Below, one piece after another: positions 34,376-45,699 of a DNA stretch of 64,000 bases. The position numbers and the translations under genes were made by a program. The stretch comes from Chondrosia reniformis (lineage: Eukaryota; Porifera; Demospongiae; Chondrillida; Chondrillidae), in assembly GCA_947172415.1 (NCBI GenBank), contig OX359189.1, forward strand, positions 9,996,501-10,060,500. Direction: 5' to 3'. The first letter of the stretch is position 1. Every line of letters begins with the position of its first letter. The notes beneath the pieces were generated by a model that did not search any database, was not told the DNA's origin, and worked only from the letters and a program-made list of their open reading frames with translations.

Positions 34376-37300
34376 ATGTGGTATCTACTCCTGAGTCTCC
34401 TTGGTAAGCAACAATCACTTATATACTAAGTAAATGCAAACACGATATGGCTGTATTTTGAATCCTCCAGGTTTTCTTGATGTAACTACTGCAGCTCCAA
34501 CCATTTCTCCTAGTCTCCGAGTACAATTAGTTGAAGGATCAAGTTTGGAAATCACATGTTGTGCGGGTGAAGGAAATATCAACCCCAGAGGATTGTTTCT
34601 TTATAGAAATGGTTCCGAGCTCCCTTATGAAATGGGAAGTAGGACTTTAAACGAAACTGCTCGTTCGGTGACCTATTCACTCGGTCCGGTTAACAGAAGC
34701 TATACTGGGTCAATATTCAGTTGCCTAGACAATTTGCTGCCTAAAAGTGACCCGAATGCGGTGTCAGAAGATTTGTTATTGATCGTCTCCTGTAAGTGAG
34801 ATAATTGCTTTGAGCATTGTGGTACGTAGCTTGGGGAGCTCTATGGGTAACTTTCTGCCCGTTGACAATGATTGCGCAGGGGCGAGAAAGTATTCGTTCG
34901 CCCACTGCAGATGAATAAGCAGGGGTTAGCGAGAGGAAGTATTTTTACCTCCAGATTGATGCCAGTCAATAATATGTACATGTATGTATGCTTTTCAGAT
35001 CCTCCTGTACTTGTTGGTGATATTCAACAGAGTGTTACACTAAATGCTGGTGCTCCATTCACTTTGAACTGCACTCCAGTTGATGAGGGAAATCCTCCAG
35101 CTACTGTCTCCTTCTCTCACAACAACACTGGAGCAGCTGTGGAGAGTGTCACTACAACTGGTTATGTGTTGAGTGTATCTTCAGTAGTTAGGAACCACAG
35201 AGGATACTACAGTTGTGAAGTGAGCAATGGAGTTGGGAGGGATTCAGTGACTGTACAGTTAATGGTTAGAGGTGGGTAATTTACAAAGTTTGTTTTTCCA
35301 TATGCTATACATATATTAATGTATATCTTCAGCTCCTCCAACTGTTCCAAAACAACTGATGTTACTAGTCAATGGTCCATTCAGTGTCACTCTAAGTTGG
35401 GAGGTACCATCTGATGATGGAGGAACTAGTCGACCTCTCTTATACACTGTCAGAGTGATAAATGACACTGTCAACTTGTCCTTCAGTACAACTTCAACTC
35501 AATTGAATTTAACTATGGATGATGGAATATGGCACAGTTCAATGTATAGCGTAACTGTAGTAGTTGAGAATGAATATAGAGTGAGTCCTCCAGCAGCCAG
35601 TACCTTTACTACACCTGACTCAGGTATGTGAGATGTAGTTCCATGTTTAGTGTATAGTGAGGTATATGAGTATTTGTCTGTTATGTAGTTCCTATTATTG
35701 AGAGTGTATCAGTTGAAGCACTCTCACTGACTATTCTATCAGTGGATGTTGTACTACTGACTGAGGGAGGACAGAATGTGGATAATTATAATGTGAGTAG
35801 ATAATGAAATATTATACTTTGTTGCAATGCAATTGCCAAGCATTAAACAAAAATCATTAATTTGAAATCTTATATGTATACACTTTAAGTTACCTTAATT
35901 AACTTAACAAGTATTTTGAGTTTAAAAACTGCTGCCCCCGAATTAACTCGAACTACCTGGCCGCATCGTTCGGCTTTAACATCCTAATCCTAACGATTGA
36001 GGACACTTAAGTGACCTGAACATTATAAATAGCGACAGAAAAGCTTCGTTAACTAAAGCATTCTTAACGCCGCCATTTGCAAAACGATGTATTGACGTAT
36101 AAATTAAGTGTTATAATAGTTACGTATGAACTCGTATTATATGTAAAAATACAACAAATGAGAAAAAGAGCAAACTAATCAAAATGTAACGTTTACAATG
36201 CAATCATATAAAAGATAAAGGTGATTAAATATATAATAAGAAGACATGCATGAGAGTTTAGTCAGCTGCAGAGGAAACAAGACCCCTCTGCAGTAATTAT
36301 TTGGACACTGTCAAGATCCTGTCCTGATTGAGTGGCATGATTGATGCCCATCCCACCTGTAACGGACATAACAAGGGGTGTGAATGATCCATGCTCAATT
36401 TCACGGACTCTTTGATCATAAGTCCTCTTCTTCTCCTGCTCCCGTGCTTTGTAGGTAGTAGGTGGTAGTACTCTGATGGCTTGACACTAGGGGGTTAAAA
36501 ACCCTCACATCAAAGAATGCATGAGAGCTTGACCAGAATCCTCTACATTTCACGTCTAGTCAGCAGTTGTCATCAACCTTGGCTGATTTATGATTCATTC
36601 TCTCACCTGTAATCGGCTGGAGTATGGGCTCCACTTTGACACTTGAGGTCACCTCCCAGAGCAAGGTGGCCGTTATGTCTCAAATCTCGTTGTGTCTCAT
36701 GATGTCATACCCTCCCCTGGCACAACTTAGTGCATGGCTGACATTATTCTGTTTTCCACATATACAGACACTTGACATTCCTTGTGGTCGCCATCCATAT
36801 CTCAGACGGCCTTCTTCATGGTTGGAGATAGTTGGTCACTGATTTCAGCTGCCACTTTCTTCCTTTCATTTCTAGTCCTTTCTTTCATGATCTTTCTTAT
36901 CCTGTATTGTTCCTCATCGATCAAATCTTCATTTCTACCTCCATTTCTTATTTCCTCTTTCCGGGGGCTGGCTGATGTAGTTGGTAAGCAATTGCCGGTG
37001 GAATATCAACGTATAAATTAACTGTTGTAATAGTTGCGTATGAACACATGCATTATATATAATATTATCAACATTTTCCGTAACATGAAGCCATACAACG
37101 TAATCAGCAAATGAAAACCATATAAGGGGCTAAAAACCTGAAATTTCTGAAAAAATGTTTCACATATATAACTTGTGTATACATGTATTGTGCAGATAGA
37201 GTATATAAATGTAAAACATTTTGGATCCCAGTAAATATAGATAATCTTTGGTTATATAGACCAGTTGTAATTGCTGTTTTTCAAGAACAACTGCATGCTT

Positions 37301-39766
37301 CCATGTGGTACTGCACCAAAATGTGTGGCTAATTTATACCAGACCAACATAATTTGTTGACCAGATAAATAAAATTTGCAAGTAGTGGGGAAAACTACGT
37401 ATATATAGGCCATGTGCTTCAAAACGACCTCTCTATATGTATCAATCCAACTACTGAAATAGGTGGTGATTGCTGGAAGTGATTACTTACAATTTGAATA
37501 TACGTATGTTTAGAATTAATATTTTTTATATTCTAATCTATAGATACTGATTACATCAGCAGGCTACATGAATGAGAATGTAGTTTCTACAGCTCAACTG
37601 ATGTCTCATAATTTTACTGTAGAAACATTAAGAGAAGGAGTGTATTATAATGTTAATGTAAGAGCTGTAAACAGAGTTGGACCAAGTGAAACATTTCAGA
37701 CTGGCTTTACTGTTAACATTAACATGCCAAGTAAGAAAGACATGCTCAGTGGCAGAGCAACTGGTGGTCATAACCAGCTGTCCAGGGTTCAATTCCCAGC
37801 AATTGCTTCTTTCGTGTTTTTCCCTCTTTATGATGTTTCATTGATAATTACTTGTGGTTTGATTATCACATCGATTTTTCATGCAATATTTTAATTTGTA
37901 ACTTGAATCAGATATACACTGTAATAAAATTAAATTTATCTTTTATGAATGAATATATAGCTATATATATATATAGTAGTCTTGACATTCTGTGTATTAC
38001 TGTATATACTGTAGCTATATATACACCATTTCCACAAGTGAACACACCAGCCATTGTTGGTGGTGTTATAGGAGCAGTTGTGCTTATTCTCCTCATCATC
38101 TTGGTCATCTTAATTATCCTGTTGTGCTACCTTAAGAGGAAAGAGATAAGTAAGCTTTGTAATATGTGAATGTACATTTATACGTATATACAGTACTGTG
38201 AATTTTGCTATAATGCCTATATATAATATAACATGTAATTTGTCCTATTGCAATGTAATTTAACATACATTCAATATGTTGCATAAAATGTCTATCTGTA
38301 ATAGCAAAGAAATTTGTACAATTTGAAAAATTATTTTTCTGGTACCTTTTGTAGGAGTTACAAAGGAGTAAGTGAAATATAAAAGTTGCAGACAATTGAA
38401 CTATGGGACTTCCATACTAAAAACTTCTGTCCAGGAATATCTTTTTACTTCACCTCCAACCCTTTGGAATGATTTTGCAAAGTTATAATTTACTGTTCAC
38501 ATTTTGTCCACATTGCAATTGCTATGACATTGTTATAATTAACTCCCATTTTACTTAGTTACCTTCAAATGTTACAGGAACAAGGCAGCAGGTCTACACT
38601 TAACTAAAGAGAGAGAAGTAAATAAGGCAGAACCAATTGTCTCAATGTATGCTGACACTATACATGATGAACCAATTAATGAAAAGTCTGAGACTAGCAA
38701 TATCAATAAAGAGGTGAAGTTACACAACTGTAAGAAATAGTATCTACTAATGTATTGAAAACAATTGTTAGGTATAGCTTGACAGTATAATAGAGTGTAC
38801 CTGTAGCTGTGACCTGATATGTGACTTATTCTTAGACTGGTACATTATTAAACTTTCACATCCCTTCTCTTCTCTCCTTTGATCCTTAAAGTAATAAGTG
38901 CATTTGTAGATACATTTGCAGGGATTGTATGTATGTAACAATATACTCCTTATCTTTGAGATGGTTCATCTTTTAGTCGTTTGAGTGTCTAGAGACCCAA
39001 TTGGTTCTTTTAGGTTTGGAGTCTTCTTCAGCCCTTGTAAGACTAATAGGTGAACCATTTCAAAGATACATTGGTGCAGTTAGAAGAATTCCCTATCTTC
39101 TAATTTAATCCTTTTGCAGCACCAATCTATCTATATACACATATATGATCATATAAAGCTTAGTCTATACTATTATCCATTTGCCCCTAGTACCATTAGT
39201 ATATATGTACATACACATATTATATTGACTCACCTTAAGCTACAGTAAGTCACTGGTTTCATCTACAAGCAGTTGTCTTTAGTTACTAAACTATTCCTCA
39301 GCTCTTCTCTCCCTATTTATATACATGTGTAGAGCTTCCTGCTCTTGTGGTGTCTTCGTTTCCGACTTCTTTTCCGCTTTCATTCTCTCTTGTCCACACA
39401 CAGTGTTGGTTTTATATTTGAATCAACTTGCTCTTACTCATTATGTTATGTGTCTAGTGCATTCATAATGTCAGGATCACTTGTGACCTTAACCCAGGGA
39501 AGATCTATTGCTGGATAGGTATAATACTTGTATTCTATGGTGGATATATAGCTCTGATTTTATAATATCAGTTCTTATAATAGTAGTATATCCTTCTAAC
39601 TACCACTGACAATACTACTATCAAAAGACATGACATTCCACTTCTCCATGTACAGGGACTAGTGTATGCAGATTTAGCATTTGCAAACAAGTCAACAAAG
39701 AAGCCTCCAAAAGATGTTAAACAAGAAGAGGCAGTCATCTACTCTGAAGTGAGAGTGGCTGACTGA
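34376..39766 (+). CDS. Gene G: Ig2-FN3(2) receptor with ITIM-like tail
   Basis: Ten exons (34376-34403, 34471-34791, 34999-35271, 35333-35623, 35689-35792, 37544-37730, 38015-38149, 38355-38367, 38578-38713, 39656-39766) total 1599 nt, 532 aa. Leader [10 protein letters not shown]; Ig 10-116; Ig 117-207; FN3 208-304; split FN3 305-401 (second half [13 protein letters not shown] unlike gene C); TM about 413-439 ([20 protein letters not shown]); tail 447-532. Exon 8 is a 13-nt micro-exon. Tail tyrosines: Y475 in SMYADT, Y500 in LVYADL, Y525 in VIYSEV, spaced 25 residues apart. The last two fit the ITIM pattern (I/V/L/S-x-Y-x-x-I/V/L), which recruits SH2 phosphatases in vertebrate receptors. Exons 1-5 copy gene C almost exactly. 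Intron 5 (1.75 kb) holds transposon debris. Confidence 0.88.
35920..36140. repeat. Repeat shared with 25930-26050
   Basis: Contains GCCCCCGAATTAACTCGAA and ACAGAAAAGCTTCGTTAACT. The copy at 26 kb carries the 418-bp TIR element inserted at ATTAAGTG; this one does not, and it has about 75 bp not present there. Confidence 0.65.
36230..37000 (-). mobile_element. Degenerate retroelement 3' fragment in gene G intron 5
   Basis: On the minus strand, frames interrupted by shifts read [56 protein letters not shown], then FFDVRVFNP and [16 protein letters not shown]. The CxCG...HAxxC...RHNEIRD-like series is one I associate with the C-terminal region of reverse-transcriptase-bearing elements in cnidarian and sponge genomes. 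It is opposite in strand to gene G and clearly dead. Confidence 0.55.
37738..37812 (+). repeat. tRNA-like sequence, possible SINE head
   Basis: GCTCAGTGGCAGAGCA matches a pol III A box and GGGTTCAATTCCC a B box, 34 nt apart. The middle CTGGTGGTCATAACCAG resembles an anticodon arm with CAT in the loop but has an extra base. A T-rich stretch follows. It begins within 10 bp of the gene G exon 6 donor. The acceptor stem does not close well, so it is a pseudo-tRNA or tRNA-derived SINE. Confidence 0.5.
38954..39065. repeat. Foldback element, eroded core
   Basis: CTTTGAGATGGTTCATCTTT (38954 on) is mirrored at 39041-39065 with three differences over 25 bp. The centre on the minus strand has CTGAAGA and CCAAACC where the related elements have CTGATGA and GAAAC. 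It lies in the gene G intron between the two ITIM exons. Confidence 0.5.
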
Positions 39767-42700
39767 GTAGAACTGGAGGGATAAGAGGGAAGGAGGTCAA
39801 CTTAATGCAGTTGTGTAGTGTGTTGTTATATACATATTTAAATCCTGCTCTCTCAAGACTACATATACATCCCATGTGATGCGTGTGAAACTATATATAA
39901 ACTACATTTGACGGTAGATATGTGTGAATACATGTACAAGTGTGTCTATTATGAGATGTGATGCAACATCAAATCACCAGTGAGATCAATTTAGTGAATA
40001 CAATGTCTCACAAATGTGTATATCGAATGTGATAACATTACAGAGCTATATATTCCTTCTAAATTAGCTACTTTTCTATTTCTCAAGTTATGCACAATCA
40101 CTTGAACTTAGATACAGCACACCTCTCTACACTTTTAGATGTGTGCACATCTAATAAATGTATCTCATCTCATTTCACTGCCATACATATGCTGTCTAAT
40201 AGAGGGAATTAATTACTTCCACATTGCGCATAATGCATGCGCAGAACAGAAAATTATTGTAAACTTTAAAACTAAAACTACATAATTCACCATCACAATT
40301 TACTGACACTGAACATTCATTGAAAACAGTGTTATTTTCATTGTGAGTGAGATTTACTAAACAATTTTATAAATATTTGATTAATACATAAAAATAAATA
40401 TTTATAATACTTACTGCATATTTCATTTCACATACAATAATACAAGAACTGACTAGTAATATACTGCAACTCATTTCATGAGGTCTCTTAATTACATATG
40501 CCCCATGCAGTTGAATTGCAATACGGTGTTCCATAACCATCTATATAAAGTGTCAACTATATGTATGATATACGACAATTGACTTATTCAGAGGTTTTCC
40601 ACTGTCATATGTATTATTACTGCAGAACCTGTAATTAATTTCAAAGCGCTCATAAGGGAAAACAGATTAAGAATTCCTCAAACGTATACTGTCACGTGAC
40701 AGGTTAAGCCAAGGGCAAGATTTTGGAAGATCCCTGAAGAAGCCACTGGCTAGCTCAGACGTAATCATCATTTCTCAGTTGTCACGATTGTCACAACTGA
40801 TACGTAAAGGAAGGTTGATCTCGAATGAAGTGAGTTATTCGAGTGTCTAGTGAATGTAGTGTGTACAGAGTCACGAGTACAAGTGATGACATGTTTGTAG
40901 GAGAAAGGTTTCCCACTGAACAGACAATGAGAAGACTCAATTTCAAGGTTTTCAGTTAACTGCTTAACTTTCAATTTCACTGTACCAGTATAACACTAAA
41001 TTGAATGGTAAACACAACTTATGGTTTCAAAAAATTCCGTAACAGTAAACATGAAGTGAATAACAACGCTAGTAAAGCAGCACATTTCAGCAGTAAGGAT
41101 ATATTTGGAATGCTGGTTGAATCATCACGTGACCCTTGTATTGCACCACATTGGTGTGCAATAATAAGCCATACTAGACCCCTTCTATACTAGTATTGAG
41201 AAATGAAGAATATGAAACTGCTATAACATGAAAAATGTGTAAATTAGTAAATGTTGACATATACAAGGTTTCTGTAAAACATCTTCTTATTTAACTACTG
41301 TTGACTTACTTACATTGTAAAAGAATGTACAATATCAAGGTGTGTCCTGTAACTAAGGGTGTGTATTCAGTTTCCTCTTTCCTACTTCATGTGTTTTCCA
41401 AGAACCCGACTATTTCTGAAATATTATGCATAATGTATTCATAGTTGGTATTATACTAATGAATAAATGTCCCCCTTGGTCAGGAGGAGGTACCTCAAGC
41501 TCCAGTCTGAGGGTCATTTGTTTGTGTGGTTCAGTTCCCAAGGGAGTAGGTAGTAATATAATGAATGGCCAGGACAGTCTGTTCTCAATGTAACTGTCAA
41601 ATACACAAAATATTAAGACCTTTGTATGTAATAGAAAATGCAAAATTAAGTATCTCATTTAGATAGTATATGGAACTGGCTAAATGGGATATATAATATA
41701 ACAACTACAGGTGATGTATGTATAGTCGATAATGCTATTGTGTAGTAATCTAAAACAGTTGTTCATGTATATTGAACTCATCAATAAATAAATAAATGAA
41801 TAGCTTATACATATTACACTGTATATTGAGTGAGTGTAGTAATATCTTTTGTTATGAGCTGTAACTCCTTCGTAATACTCTTTCAATTCTTCTTGCATTC
41901 TTCAATGGTCATGTATCTTTAGTAGTTTGAGTACATCAATGGGTTTATGGTTTATCAGTTGAAACTGCTATACATTACAACCTACACTAGTACATATACA
42001 GTCTGTCTTCCGTTGGTACAGTAGGAATGCACTTGAATATTAGAATTCAGTTACTCTGTCTGTTACTATAAATAGATACATCCATATATAGAAGTAACCA
42101 GTATCTTTCCAACTTCCCACTACTGCTCATGTGGAACATTAGATAACCACAACCTACCCTCCCTTGCTATGCCAAGGTGACCACAGATAAAGTGTTGGGC
42201 AGTAGTTGTGAGGTCTGTTCCTATGTAGCAATGCTAACACACTACATGTAACATTGTTCTACAAACTGTATCAGTACAAACTAGTTCATTCTTGTCTACA
42301 CATAAAATAGTAACATATTTTAGAGGATGGAAAACTATTACTGTAAAAGGCTTCAATTCAAATTGTCAAATCATGATATATGAAGTGGTATGTATATACA
42401 GTGGATCCTGCACAATGGAACTATTGTATATACTGATATCATTGGGAAACTGACACAAATAGAGTGACAGATCATTTTATCCTACAAATATCTGAATATC
42501 CTCCTAAATCCTAAATCCAATTATGCAGCTTCTATTTTATGCATAATAATAGTCTCCTATATAGTATTAAAGGGTGTACCAATGTTACAGACATACATAC
42601 TATAGTATATGTACACTCTCAGTACAGTAGTACTAGTGATTGAATAACTTGTTATTTCCATTAGCTGACGGTGTGTATGTTATTCATGTAATGCGTCTCA

Positions 42701-44176
42701 TTTTCCATATAGGTATGAGGTGTTATTGAATGTTTAAAAGGGTTATTACCAATTACAATAATGTTATGATAACTTATTAGGTTTAGGAGAATGTTTTGCC
42801 AAAGTGACTTTGCCCATAACATCATGTCTGCTCTAGAAGGGTCTGTATGTGCAAGACTTGAGTGATCCTTTTTCTTCTTTTTCACTTTTTGTTCAAGAGA
42901 TAGCTAACATTTCAATTTACTTTTTGAAGCCAACCAGAAGTGTACATAGGATAGGATAGGACACAATTAGCAATACACTTGACAATGCTGAGTGCATGTT
43001 ACACTGCACAGTTGAACTCAACAATTCAAAGTCAAATATATATAAAACCTATGTATAGAAAATCTGAAATAATTTTCCTATATCCTGATCATTTACAAGC
43101 TATACATATACTTCAAATTCATACAGTATAGACTGTACATACGTATGTTCACATCACTCTACCACTCTACAGCAATGTGAAGGTGTGAAAGTGACGAGAA
43201 GAAGATTAAAGAAGCTGATCAACACATGAACATGAACCAGGGAATGAGAATATCATCCCAGATGTGGTCTAGGATTGTGGTGATCGGTGATCCTGGGAGT
43301 CTTTGTCCTATTTGTATGTCCTTGGCATGTGCACACTTTATGCAGCAAACATTTAACATTTGTAATTTAAACATTCTATGACTTGTACTTGTACATGTGA
43401 ATGAAAGGAACACTTTACTGAACTGTTCATGATCAGTGACAATATCCTGATAGCTAAATATTAAATACTATTCACAGACATCCATATATCTATACAAACA
43501 TTTGCCCTACATACGCATTTCTCAACACATCAGTTAAGAAGTACAGTGATAATAGCATAGATACAGCAATATAATAGGTTTAGCTCAATATGTAAACAGC
43601 AACATTACTAAATCAAGTTAAATAGTGATTAGTTGAGCTGTGCAGTTGAATGGTTGAAGGAGTGAATATTTTCCCTTTTTTCCAAATGCTATGTATGTAT
43701 GAAATTCGACTAAAGAGAAATCACAGGTAAGTAAGAAAATGAAAGCCTATATATTTAACTTTCTGTTTAAAACTTGTTCACGCTGTATATCTTATCAATC
43801 AGCGATTCTTGCTGTATACAGTAGATAAGGCCTTTCCATTATCAGCTCGTTGCAATGCAGGACAACATTAATTAGCTGAAAATGTGTACTAGAATGCATA
43901 TACAACAAAACATTAATGACATTAATGTACATATATGCCACATGAATAATTTACACATGCTGTCCTATAATAATTTCTAATGATACGAAGTGCTGAATAT
44001 ATATATGGTGTTTTCTGGATAAATTAAATTAATGAAACATTATTGATCCTATAAATTGACAGCTGTGACCTACTTGAAAGTTTTTACCAATGAATACTTG
44101 AATGCACATAGCTATGAGCCTTTATAACACATATTTAATGCTAATATTATATACATGTATAGATCCAGAAACTCAC
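39767..44176. other. Long intergenic stretch, no gene seen
   Basis: About 4.4 kb downstream of gene G. A relic of the CT-rich repeat is at 43281-43320 (GGTGATCCTGGGAGTCTTTG). Short open frames (for example 40768-40980) have no splice context, domain or composition support. I see no RNA gene. Confidence 0.5.
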
Positions 44177-44473
44177 AGTACACATCCAAGTTGACAACAG
44201 CTGTATCACTTCCTGCTGTAGTAGTCACATTTACTGTGTAAGATCCACTGTCAGTACGATTAACATTTTCTATTGTAAAGCTAAATGCTCCATTACCAGA
44301 TCCAATATTAACAGTAATCCTGCCATCTTGTACACTAACTCCATCTCCAGTTATAACAATATTACTACTTACTGGAAATGGATCACCAGTTATAGTTAGA
44401 GGAGTAGTGAAGGATGTTCCTTCTATAGCAGACTCGTTTGTGATGGGTGGAGTGATTATCGGCCAAGGAGGTA
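44177..44473 (-). pseudogene. Orphan Ig exon of the gene I type
   Basis: Open 297-bp exon with intact acceptor and donor: ITNESAIEGTSFTTPLTITG, VQDGRITVNIGSGNG, VNRTDSGSYTVNVTTTAG, LDVYC. It matches gene I exon 2 closely. Upstream, 44557-44665 encodes the end of another Ig (GSSLRYWFVGLP, SPDILLNVV) with a good donor but no start. No TM or tail exons follow downstream on the minus strand, so this is a remnant. Confidence 0.72.
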
Positions 44474-45520
44474 CTACACAAAAGAATACGGTAGAGGACA
44501 GTAAAACTTATGTAGCACGTTGTATTCTGGTAATAACAAACTTATTCGATAACTCACCAACAACATTGAGAAGTATGTCAGGAGAATATTGACTCTCAAC
44601 TGGTAATCCTACAAACCAGTATCTCAATGAACTTCCGTTGTGATCCCAATAGTAAGAGTAGATAGGTTGAATAAAATGTTTAATTAACTAAAACTGAATG
44701 CATAGAATGGCTGAATAAATTAATGAAAGCACTTTCACATTTTTCAGCCAGAAGAATTACTCACCTTTTTGAGTACTTGCATATTTTCTACAAATTGTCA
44801 TTACAATCATAACAAAATACTCATTGCTAAGGAGAAGATGGTATTTCCTGAAATCCATCTCTTCCAGCAATTAGATCAGCTCATTTAGTAGAGTTACAAC
44901 TAACTAAGATGTCTGTGAATGCTGTCAGCAAGTATATATAACATATACGATACAGTGCATATATTATGGCTAAGTAGCCCTACCATGTATGGAGGTTATT
45001 AGCTATAGAACATGCTAAGAAAAAAGGAAAAAAAGGAAAAAAAAGAAAAAGATCTATAATCATGACTACATGATGTTCATATCTATTGAGTAAATAAAAG
45101 TTTTTCTTTTTAAAGTTAAGTATATATTAGCACCATAAGTTCTATATAAACCACCTACGTACGTACATATATAAATAAAATCTGAAATAATTTTCCAATA
45201 TGTGATCATTGCAACTGGTTGTACTTATTTACAAGTTCTACATATTCTTATACATAAATATACGTATGTACGTACACTCACTTTAAATTCATACAGTATA
45301 TATAGGCTATACATACGTATATTTACTGTACATATCATGATATAAATACAAATCTAGATGTACACTTCCATTCATTGCAAGATTGAGTAAGATTCAGTTT
45401 TCAAATATTATATAGGACTTGTGAATGATGTCTTTATGTGTATACACAATTTCAGTATGTTTCAAATGATTATTATACAAATTATGGAAATGGAATACAC
45501 AATTATTAGTTTACAAATAA

Positions 45521-45693
45521 TCATGATGTCTCATAAGTAATGTGCTCAGTGTCAGCCATCCTGTTGCCTTGGTAACCTTTGCTCTCAATTACTTCAGAAG
45601 GCACAGCATAAGCAGGATTACACAACATATCAATTTGTTTCATCTCAATCTCTTCATATGAAACATGCTGTGAATTGCAATCAGTAGGAACAT
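45521..45693 (-). pseudogene. Orphan tail exon of the gene I/L type
   Basis: Intact 173-bp exon: DCNSQHVSYEEIEMKQIDML, CNPAYAVPSEV, then HITYETS and stop. The adjacent intron to about 45850 also matches genes I and L. At 45920-45950 an abrupt scrap of an Ig exon end (CACTTGAATGTGTTGG) replaces the expected TM exon. Confidence 0.78.
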
Positions 45694-45699
45694 CTAAAA

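Noticed and set aside
38578..39766. ITAM (paired YxxL/I with 6-12 residues between) in the G or H tails
   Set aside because: Tyrosines are 18-25 residues apart, outside the ITAM spacing; the single motifs fit ITIM instead.
40768..41193. Short open frames on both strands in the 40-41 kb region
   Set aside because: Neither has a leader, splice context or recognisable residues; they overlap each other closely and look random.
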